A stretch of 11,899 nt of DNA from an uncultured Campylobacter sp. (GTDB lineage Bacteria; Campylobacterota; Campylobacteria; Campylobacterales; Campylobacteraceae), in assembly GCF_938040115.1 (NCBI RefSeq), contig NZ_CALHXD010000145.1:1-11899 (forward strand), written 5' to 3'. The notes under the pieces were generated by a model, which ran no database searches, was not told the DNA's origin, and worked only from the letters and a program-made list of their open reading frames with translations. Every line of letters begins with the position of its first letter. Position 1 is the first letter of the stretch. The translations under genes and the position numbers were made by a program. Below, in pieces: positions 6,495-11,899 of the stretch.

Positions 6495-6511
6495 TATAAT
6501 TTTGCAAAGGA
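6495..6511 (+). promoter_or_regulatory. Promoter -10 box and ribosome binding site of the EamA gene
   Basis: A perfect TATAAT at 6495-6500 is followed almost at once by AAAGGA at 6506-6511 and ATG at 6518. If this -10 is used, the transcript would start at about 6507 and have a leader of only about 11 bases, barely covering the ribosome site. Confidence 0.5.
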
Positions 6512-6517
6512 TAAATC

Positions 6518-6946
6518 ATGCAAGAGTGGGCTTTATGGGCGCTAGCTTCGGCGGTTTTTGCCGCGCTTACGGCGATTTTCGCCAAGGTCGGGCTTGAGGG
6601 CGTGGACTCAAATTTCGCGACCTTTATCAGGACGCTCGTTATCGCTGCGGCGCTGATTTTGTTTCTCACATATGCTAAAAAGTGGCAGCCGCTTGGCGAG
6701 CTAAGCGCGCGAAACTGGCTATTTTTGACGCTTAGCGGACTGGCTACCGGTGCGTCGTGGCTGGCGTATTTTAAGGCGCTTCAGATGGGCTCCGCGTCGC
6801 AGGTAGCGCCCATAGATAAGCTTAGCGTCGTTTTGGTCGTTGTTTTTGCGGTTATATTTTTAGGCGAGCGTCCGAGCGCGCGAGAGTGGATCGGTATCGC
6901 GCTGATCGCTAGCGGCGTGTTTACGCTGGTATTTGCAAATAAATAA
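6518..6946 (+). CDS. Half-size EamA/DMT-superfamily membrane transporter
   Basis: The 142-residue, strongly hydrophobic protein has about five membrane segments (near residues 5-25, 36-52, 67-87, 102-116 and 122-139) and one EamA domain. Features of the family are the FxxxTxxFAKxG start of the first helix and the late segment PIDKLSVVLVVVFAVIFLGE, followed by a last helix ending in GVFTLVFANK. Full-length EamA proteins carry two such domains in about 300 residues; single-domain members must pair to make a complete carrier. The substrate cannot be read from sequence; relatives export amino acids or other metabolites. ATG 6518 is supported by AAAGGA. The gene sits after a strong terminator with its own -10 box, so it is probably a single-gene unit. 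It is intact rather than truncated: no second EamA domain is visible downstream. Confidence 0.85.
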   Translation: MQEWALWALASAVFAALTAIFAKVGLEGVDSNFATFIRTLVIAAALILFLTYAKKWQPLGELSARNWLFLTLSGLATGASWLAYFKALQMGSASQVAPIDKLSVVLVVVFAVIFLGERPSAREWIGIALIASGVFTLVFANK

Positions 6947-7249
6947 CCGCACGTAATTAATCCGCTGGTTTAAAATTTAGGGTAGCCTATTCGTCTGATT
7001 TATGCTTTTTTGACGGTATTTGAAATTTACTATTAGACGAAACGGCGCAAAAAGCCAAAAGTATATTCGGCATGTAAATTTTGGTGCATAAATGAGCTTA
7101 TTTTTTACTTGCAAGGTTTGCTTTTTGATAAATTTACTAGGCCTATACGGCAAATTTGCATCAAGTTTTTATGTATCTACTAATGGCGTTGGTTGAAAAT
7201 TTACATAGTTTGGCTTTAAATTTCGCGCCGTAAAAAATGCAAAATCAGT
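6947..7249. other. 303-base spacer between convergent genes
   Basis: The spacer separates the EamA gene (+) from the ankyrin gene (-), both ending here. It is AT-rich and I see no gene. A weak hairpin (AACCGC/GCTGGTT, about 6945-6970, with one bulge) could end the EamA transcript. A longer-range inverted repeat pairs TTCGTCTGAT (6990-6999) with ATTAGACGAA (7032-7041) at nine of ten positions. Confidence 0.5.
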
Positions 7250-8008
7250 TCAATTTTTTTGCAAAGTCGCATACCACTTGAATTTTGCGATTATTTTTCT
7301 TAGTCTGGCTGCGTTTTTTACGCCCTCAAAATTACCATCGCAGTATTGCCGTGCGCTTAGCTTGGCGTCGTTTAGCGCGTCCAAGTCGGCGCCCTCCGAG
7401 AGTAATAGCTCAAAAATCGTCTCACTACCACAAAAGCATGCGCGCTGTATCGGCGTGAAGCCCTCATAGCCAGCTATATTTACGTCAGCTCCTTTGTTTA
7501 ACAGCATTTCTACGGCGTATTTGTCTGCGTCCGCAACCGCTAGGTTTAAAATCGTTTCACCGCTTGCATCTTTTTGATTCGGCGATACGATTTTACTCTC
7601 AAATTTACTCTTGCGCGCGAATTTATCGTAAATCTCGTCCGCCAAGTCGCAAACTATCGCGTCGCTTAGCCGCACCAGATATGCGCCGAACGTAAAACCT
7701 TCAAATTCCGGCTCGAAACCGTGACTACACGATATCTCTTTGGTTTTGTATTTGACCGGTCGCAGTACGCGTCCGTGCAGTTCGTCGCATGATTCGTAGC
7801 GAAAATATATCGCCCAAATTTCCGTCACGACGCCTGTTATATTGTACTCCTCTCCGCCGTGCGCCTCATATGAGTAGTCGGCGTCCCTGAAGATAAAATC
7901 CGTGTCCGTCTTAAATTTTGCCACGTACCAACTAATCTCGTCGCTGAGCTTAAACGCGTCGCCGCAGCATTCCATCTGCCAGTCGTCGTAGTATATTTTT
8001 AGATCCAT
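7250..8008 (-). CDS. Ankyrin-repeat protein with an N-terminal WQMxCCG domain (DUF6578-like)
   Basis: This predicted cytoplasmic protein has 252 residues and neither a signal peptide nor membrane segments. The N-terminal part (about 1-120) begins YYDDWQMECCGDAFKLSDEISW, with W10 and C14-C15-G16, followed by an EAHGGE motif at about 48-53 and an ITGVVTEI strand. From memory this resembles the small uncharacterised family DUF6578, which shares a DWQMxCCGxPF-x-GDxVxW opening. The C-terminal half carries two ankyrin repeats (about 147-222: GETILNLAVADADKYAVEML, then EGFTPIQRACFCGSETIFEL), ending with a helical tail. Ankyrin repeats bind proteins; the partner is unknown. A longer reading begins at GTG 8029, but AAAAGGA is correctly spaced before ATG 8008, so I place the start there. 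The gene stands alone. I do not assign a function. Confidence 0.8.
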   Translation of the reverse strand: MDLKIYYDDWQMECCGDAFKLSDEISWYVAKFKTDTDFIFRDADYSYEAHGGEEYNITGVVTEIWAIYFRYESCDELHGRVLRPVKYKTKEISCSHGFEPEFEGFTFGAYLVRLSDAIVCDLADEIYDKFARKSKFESKIVSPNQKDASGETILNLAVADADKYAVEMLLNKGADVNIAGYEGFTPIQRACFCGSETIFELLLSEGADLDALNDAKLSARQYCDGNFEGVKNAARLRKIIAKFKWYATLQKN

Positions 8009-8230
8009 TTTTTTCCTTTTAAATTTCACCGCAATTTTTGCCGAGTAGGCTAAATTATCATAAATTTTATCAAAACGGTATGGTTAAAAATATAAATTTG
8101 CCTCTCGTTTTACTTATGAAAACAGCGCGCGTTTCGCGAGTATGTGCTTAAACACGGCTAAAATCAGGCGATCAAATTTGTCATTTCGTATCAAATTTGT
8201 GCTTGTTTGGACAAATTTATACCGTCAAAT

Positions 8231-8258
8231 TTTAAAGACACTAAGCTTTGTCTTTAAA
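8231..8258. terminator. ogt: Hairpin over the ogt stop codon, likely ogt terminator
   Basis: TTTAAAGACA (8231-8240) and TGTCTTTAAA (8249-8258) are a perfect 10-bp inverted repeat around an 8-base loop. On the minus strand the stem starts within the last codons of ogt and its TAG lies in the loop, with AT-rich sequence after it. It is symmetric enough to act on either strand, but only ogt is known to read into it. There is no long T tract, so efficiency is uncertain. Confidence 0.5.
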
Positions 8259-8708
8259 TTTCGTTTCATGCTCCAAAAGCCAAATTTTAGTCGCCAGCCC
8301 TTCGCCGCCGCTGTATCCGCCAAGGCCGTTTGAGGCGACGACTCTGTGGCAAGGCACGATGATTGGGATTTTGTTTTTTGCGTTTGCCGAGCCTGCCGCA
8401 CGAAACGCCTTCGGTCGCCCAGCCATCTCTGCGAGCTTGGCGTACGTGATGCGCTGCCCGTAAGCGATCTTTTGCAGATTTTCGTAAACGCACCTCTGAA
8501 ACGCCGTACCGCCGATATTTAGCCGCGTTTTAAAGGTTTTTAGCTCGCCTTTAAAATAGCTTTCAAGCTCGCTTAAGCAGAGCTTTAAATTTGCGTCCGT
8601 TACGTCAGTGCGGACAAAATCTCGCACGAAATTTATCTCGCAAACTCCGCTCTCGTCGCCGCAAATCTCCAAAACGCCGATAGGCGAGTCAAAATACGCT
8701 TTTTGCAT
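8241..8708 (-). CDS. ogt: Methylated-DNA--protein-cysteine S-methyltransferase (O6-alkylguanine repair)
   Basis: The 155-residue protein removes methyl groups from O6-methylguanine in DNA by transferring them irreversibly to its own cysteine. The acceptor is Cys120 in IPIIVPCHRVV, the defining motif of the family. Just before it lie the DNA-binding helix-turn-helix (YENLQKIAYGQRITYAKLAE, about 75-94) and the RAAGSANAKN segment with R103, the likely arginine finger. The GGYSGG-x-x-x-x-K-x-x-L-L segment near residue 130 closes the active site. The N-terminal ribonuclease-like domain (about 1-65) is short, as in Ogt/MGMT proteins without an Ada domain. ATG 8708 is preceded by TAAGGA on the minus strand. 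It is divergent from acnB across 86 bases. All catalytic elements are present, so it should be active. Confidence 0.93.
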   Translation of the reverse strand: MQKAYFDSPIGVLEICGDESGVCEINFVRDFVRTDVTDANLKLCLSELESYFKGELKTFKTRLNIGGTAFQRCVYENLQKIAYGQRITYAKLAEMAGRPKAFRAAGSANAKNKIPIIVPCHRVVASNGLGGYSGGEGLATKIWLLEHETKFKDKA

Positions 8709-8794
8709 CGTAATTCCTTAAAATCAAGTGCTTAAATTTAGCCAAATTTCGCTTTGTTTTGCTAAAATTACGTAAATTTTAATAAGGATAAAAG
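8709..8794. promoter_or_regulatory. Divergent ogt/acnB promoter region
   Basis: The 86 bases serve both genes. For acnB (+), TAAAAT at 8763-8768 is the best -10 candidate and AAGGA at 8784-8788 the ribosome site before ATG 8795. For ogt (-), TAAGGA (complement of 8715-8720) is the ribosome site. The two regulatory regions must overlap or nearly touch. I recognise no operator. Confidence 0.5.
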
Positions 8795-11503
8795 ATGGAC
8801 TTTTTCACGCAGTACGAAAAACACGTAAAAGAGCGCGAGGCCCTAGGCGTGCCGCCGCTACCGCTAAACGAGGAGCAGACCAGAAAAGTCTGCGAGCTTT
8901 TAAAGCTCGAAAGTGCGCACAAGAAGGAGTCTGGCGGCGAAGCGATGAATGCCGCAAAGCTAGATGAAAATCAAGAGAGGGTAAAGCGGCTCGTAAATTT
9001 ACTCGCAAATCGCGTAAATCCGGGCGTAGACGACGCAGCGAAGGTAAAGGCGGAGTTTTTAAACGAGATTATAAATCACGGGCTTGAGATAAGCGGGCTT
9101 GATAAAATCGCCGCCGTAAATTTGCTGCGGCCGATGCTTGGCGGATACAGCGTCATCGTGCTGATTGAGAGCCTAAAAAACGCCGACGAGGCCGTAGCGC
9201 AGGCTGCCTGTAACGTGCTAAAAGAGACGATTTTCGTGCATGATTATTTTAACGACATGGCAGAGCTTGCTAAAAGCAATAAATTTGCCCTAGAAGTGCT
9301 GCGCTCGTGGGCGGAAGCGGAGTGGTTTAAAGAGCGCGAGAGCCTGCCTAGGCGTATTAGAGCTGTTATCTTTAAGGTCGCCGGCGAAACCAACACCGAC
9401 GATCTAAGCCCCGCTAGCGAGGCCTACACGCGCTCCGATATCCCGCTGCACGCAAATGCGATGCTAGTTAAGCGTCAGCCAGGCAGCCTAGAGACGATCG
9501 GCGAGCTCAAAAAAAGCGGGCTCGAGATCGTCTACGCGGGCGACGTCGTGGGTACTGGTAGTAGCCGAAAGAGCGGCATAAACTCGATCCAGTGGCACCT
9601 CGGGCGCGAGATAGAGGGCGTGCCGAACAAAAAAACGGGCGGCATCGTGATAGGCACGGCGATCGCGCCGATATTTTTTAACACCGCCGAGGATAGCGGC
9701 GCGCTACCGATCGTAGCCGACGCGAGCGCGCTAGAGACAGGCGACGTCGTGGATATCTACCCGTATGAGGGCGAGATTTTCCGCGTCGGGCGGGTAAATT
9801 TGAGCGCCGAGGGTAAATTTGACGGAGTTCAAATTTACGGCGAAGCTAAATTTGAAAATTTAAACGAAAATGCTAAGCCCCAAGGCGAACCTGTCGCTCG
9901 CTTTACGCTTGCGCCAAATACGATATTTGACGAGATCAGAGCGGGCGGGCGCATACCGCTCATCATCGGCCGTTCGCTTTGCGGCAAGGCTAGAGCGGCA
10001 CTAAATTTGGGCGCGGATGATATATTTGCGAGGCCTTCGCAGCCGCAAACAAACGAGAGTGAGGGCTACACGCTAGCTCAAAAGATCGTGGGTAAGGCCT
10101 GCGGCGTGCAGGGCATCAGAGCAGGGCAGTACTGCGAACCTGCGACTCTCACCGTAGGCTCGCAGGACACCACGGGGCCGATGACGCGCGACGAGATCAA
10201 GGAGCTGGCAAGCCTCGGATTTTCAGCCGATTTTGTGCTGCAGAGCTTTTGTCACACGGCGGCGTATCCAAAACCAAGCGACCTTGAAACGCAAAGGACG
10301 CTGCCTAAATTTATGAGTTCGCGCGGCGGAGTGAGTCTGAGGCCCGGCGACGGCGTCATACACTCGTGGCTAAACCGCATGGTCTTGCCCGATGCCGTGG
10401 GTACGGGCGGCGACTCTCATACGCGCTTTCCTATCGGCGTGAGTTTTCCCGCGGGTAGCGGGCTAGTCGCGTTTGCGGCGGTGTCGGGAGCGATGCCGCT
10501 AAATATGCCAGAGTCCGTGCTCGTGCGATTTAGCGGGCGACTGCAAAAGGGCGTGACGCTGCGCGATCTGGTAAACGCGATCCCCTACTACGCGATCAAG
10601 CGCGGGTTGCTCACGGTCGAAAAGAAGGGCAAAAAAAACATATTTGCGGGTAAAATTTTAGAGATCGAGGGGCTGGAGGAGCTAAAAGTCGAGCAGGCAT
10701 TTGAGCTAAGCGACGCCTCGGCAGAACGCTCTGCGGCGGCCTGCGCGGTAAATTTGAGTGTCGAGAGCGTCTGCGAATACGTCCGCTCTAACGTCGCTCT
10801 CATCGAGGCGATGATAGAGGCCGGGTATGAGAGTAGGGCGAGCCTAGAGCGCCGCGCGGCGAAAATGCGCGAGTGGCTAGCGGCGCCGGAGCTGCTGCGA
10901 GCCGACAAAAACGCGCGCTACGCCGAGGTGATCGAGATAAATTTGGACGAGATCACTGAGCCGATCCTGGCCTGCCCAAATGATCCCGACGACGTCGCGA
11001 CTCTGAGCGAAATTTTAGCCGACGGCTCGCGCCCGCACAAGATCGACGAGGTGTTTGTGGGTAGCTGTATGACGAATATCGGCCACTACCGAGCACTCGG
11101 CGAAGCTCTGCGAGGGCTTGGGACGCTGCCGACTCGCCTTTGGATCGCGCCGCCTACCAAGATGGATCAGGCACTGCTCGAAAAGGAGGGCTACTACGAT
11201 ATTTTCCGTGCGGCGGGCGCTCGCACGGAGGTGCCCGGCTGTTCGCTTTGTATGGGCAACCAAGCCCGCGTAAACGACGGTGCGACCGTGTTTTCGACCT
11301 CGACGCGAAATTTTGATAATCGCATGGGTATGGGCGCGCGCGTATATCTTGGTAGCGCCGAACTGGCCGCCGTTTGCGCCGTGCTGGGCAGGCTGCCAAG
11401 CGTCTCTGAATACATGAGCGTAGTGCCCCAAAAGCTTGCGGGCAAAGAGGCGCAAATTTATAGGTATCTAAATTTTAACGAGATAGAAAATTTTAAAATT
11501 TAG
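8795..11503 (+). CDS. acnB: Aconitate hydratase B (bifunctional aconitase/2-methylisocitrate dehydratase)
   Basis: This cytoplasmic TCA-cycle enzyme interconverts citrate and isocitrate through a [4Fe-4S] cluster. Cluster ligands are Cys758 in VGSCMTNIGH and Cys816/Cys819 in PGCSLCMGNQ, equivalent to Cys710/769/772 of E. coli AcnB. The domain order is that of AcnB: a helical HEAT-like domain (about 1-185), then the swivel domain (starting near RAVIFKVAGETNTDDLSPAS, with GTGSSRKSGINSIQWHLG at about 252-269), then the catalytic core (QDTTGPMTRDE, GGDSHTRFPIG). At 902 residues it is longer than E. coli AcnB (865) and, from memory, the C. jejuni protein (about 850). The extra length seems to be mainly a charged stretch at about residues 39-65 (SAHKKESGGEAMNAAKLDEN) and a segment near 345-365. 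The opening MDFFTQYEKHVKEREALGVPPLPL matches the family, so ATG 8795 is secure. In other bacteria the iron-free form binds mRNA. Confidence 0.96.
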   Translation: MDFFTQYEKHVKEREALGVPPLPLNEEQTRKVCELLKLESAHKKESGGEAMNAAKLDENQERVKRLVNLLANRVNPGVDDAAKVKAEFLNEIINHGLEISGLDKIAAVNLLRPMLGGYSVIVLIESLKNADEAVAQAACNVLKETIFVHDYFNDMAELAKSNKFALEVLRSWAEAEWFKERESLPRRIRAVIFKVAGETNTDDLSPASEAYTRSDIPLHANAMLVKRQPGSLETIGELKKSGLEIVYAGDVVGTGSSRKSGINSIQWHLGREIEGVPNKKTGGIVIGTAIAPIFFNTAEDSGALPIVADASALETGDVVDIYPYEGEIFRVGRVNLSAEGKFDGVQIYGEAKFENLNENAKPQGEPVARFTLAPNTIFDEIRAGGRIPLIIGRSLCGKARAALNLGADDIFARPSQPQTNESEGYTLAQKIVGKACGVQGIRAGQYCEPATLTVGSQDTTGPMTRDEIKELASLGFSADFVLQSFCHTAAYPKPSDLETQRTLPKFMSSRGGVSLRPGDGVIHSWLNRMVLPDAVGTGGDSHTRFPIGVSFPAGSGLVAFAAVSGAMPLNMPESVLVRFSGRLQKGVTLRDLVNAIPYYAIKRGLLTVEKKGKKNIFAGKILEIEGLEELKVEQAFELSDASAERSAAACAVNLSVESVCEYVRSNVALIEAMIEAGYESRASLERRAAKMREWLAAPELLRADKNARYAEVIEINLDEITEPILACPNDPDDVATLSEILADGSRPHKIDEVFVGSCMTNIGHYRALGEALRGLGTLPTRLWIAPPTKMDQALLEKEGYYDIFRAAGARTEVPGCSLCMGNQARVNDGATVFSTSTRNFDNRMGMGARVYLGSAELAAVCAVLGRLPSVSEYMSVVPQKLAGKEAQIYRYLNFNEIENFKI

Positions 11504-11515
11504 TTTTTCGGCGCG

Positions 11516-11546
11516 GCGGCGTATTTTTTATGGACGGATACGCCGC
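11516..11546 (+). terminator. acnB: Hairpin downstream of acnB, possible terminator
   Basis: GCGGCGTAT (11516-11524) and ATACGCCGC (11538-11546) form a perfect 9-bp GC-rich stem with a 13-base loop, starting 12 bases after the stop codon. The T run lies in the loop rather than after the stem, so it may stabilise the mRNA end instead of ending transcription. A second stem, GATGTGT/ACACATC (11566-11572 and 11588-11594), follows closely. Confidence 0.5.
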
Positions 11547-11593
11547 TATAGATAGTTTAGCGACGGATGTGTCATATTTTGATGTTTACACAT

Positions 11594-11732
11594 CTAAGTT
11601 CTATTTGCGGCGATGATTTTACTCATGGCGACCATGCCGAGTTCGTCGGTATGGCCAAATTTTGCTTCACTCTAAATAAATACGTAAGTCTCTAGACAGG
11701 GTAAAAGCGCTAAATTCGTACTTGTCTATTTC
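11594..11732 (-). pseudogene. Possible broken gene remnant on the minus strand
   Basis: Reading leftwards, one frame (11732-11670) gives EIDKYEFSAFTLSRDLRIYL plus E and then stops. An overlapping second frame (11671-11597, stop codon 11594-11596) gives SEAKFGHTDELGMVAMSKII and five more residues before TAG. Both look like real protein, and a single frameshift near 11670 would join them. There is no start codon with a ribosome site. I do not recognise the protein. It could also be chance. Confidence 0.27.
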
Positions 11733-11832
11733 CTAAAATGCACTTAAATTTTACTCTTTTTTCGCATATTTTGCCCTCTCTTTTGCGCGCTAAATTTCAT
11801 TTAAATTCAACTACTTTTTTATTTTAAAAATG

Positions 11833-11857
11833 TAAAATCTCGTTTAAAAACTTAAGG
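11833..11857 (+). promoter_or_regulatory. Promoter -10 box and ribosome site of the last gene
   Basis: TAAAAT at 11833-11838 follows a T-rich stretch. AAGG at 11854-11857 lies six bases before ATG 11864. Confidence 0.45.
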
Positions 11858-11863
11858 CTAAAA

Positions 11864-11899
11864 ATGACTGCGCTCCTCGTCGCCGAATATATCGGCATC
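11864..11899 (+). CDS. Start of a plus-strand gene cut by the window, probably a membrane protein
   Basis: Twelve codons are visible: MTALLVAEYIGI. A ribosome site and a candidate -10 box precede the ATG. The hydrophobic start followed by EYIGI is reminiscent of small membrane proteins of the TRIC/YadS (UPF0126) family, whose first helix often begins this way, but twelve residues cannot establish this. That a gene starts here is more likely than the family guess. Confidence 0.5.
   Translation, partial: MTALLVAEYIGI

Larger units (their letters stand above)
11504..11863. other. 360-base spacer after acnB
   Basis: It holds two hairpins near acnB, a possible minus-strand coding remnant in the middle, and an AT-rich promoter region before the next gene. 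No complete gene is visible. Confidence 0.6.

Noticed and set aside
6518..6946. EamA protein as a truncated pseudogene
   Set aside because: It has a good start, a complete five-helix domain and a natural end, and single-domain EamA proteins of about this length exist.
8009..8029. GTG start seven codons upstream for the ankyrin protein
   Set aside because: AAAAGGA is correctly spaced for the ATG at 8008 and lies inside the longer reading.
8142..8463. Plus-strand open frames over and beside ogt
   Set aside because: They lie opposite the ogt coding sequence or in an AT-rich spacer, lack ribosome sites, and show no recognisable protein features.
10588..11455. Several long minus-strand open frames opposite acnB
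   Set aside because: They overlap a clearly functional gene and their residue composition (rich in R, A and S without motifs) is typical of antisense shadow frames in GC-richer genes.

Overview
The window looks like chromosome from a Campylobacterota bacterium, most likely a Campylobacter of the moderate-GC oral/enteric group (C. showae, C. rectus, C. curvus or C. concisus type). The reasons are the very frequent AAATTT words inside and between genes, heavy use of the CTA leucine codon, TATAAT/TAAAAT -10 boxes in AT-rich spacers, and a gene set with clear Campylobacter counterparts. The species call is inference.

Layout. Positions 1-95 (+) hold the last 30 codons of a probable Dyp-type peroxidase. 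Positions 365-4053 (+) form an N-/S-oxide respiration locus: a periplasmic monohaem cytochrome c (365-943) and a Tat-exported molybdopterin TMAO/DMSO reductase, torA (start placed at 1495). They are the counterparts of Cj0265c and Cj0264c of C. jejuni. Between them lies a 551-base spacer that contains decayed coding-like sequence and a dense run of palindromes, including two copies of a modular double-hairpin unit. Positions 4367-6328 (+) encode a double-Cache chemoreceptor whose pocket residues resemble amino-acid sensors, followed by a strong terminator. Positions 6518-6946 (+) encode a half-size EamA transporter. On the minus strand are an ankyrin-repeat protein with an unusual WQMxCCG-type N-terminal domain (7250-8008) and the DNA repair protein Ogt (8241-8708). 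Divergent from ogt is acnB (8795-11503, +), the TCA-cycle aconitase. The last 400 bases hold two hairpins, a possible broken minus-strand gene remnant, and the first 12 codons of another plus-strand gene.

How the genes fit together. The cytochrome and TorA should form a periplasmic electron-transfer pair that uses TMAO or DMSO as terminal acceptor when oxygen is low. No dedicated quinol dehydrogenase is present, so electrons must come from elsewhere in the cell. AcnB feeds the TCA cycle. The remaining genes appear to be separate transcription units. I saw no CRISPR array, tRNA, rRNA, insertion sequence or obvious defence system. The items most worth a second look are the hairpin cluster in the torA leader and the ankyrin fusion protein.
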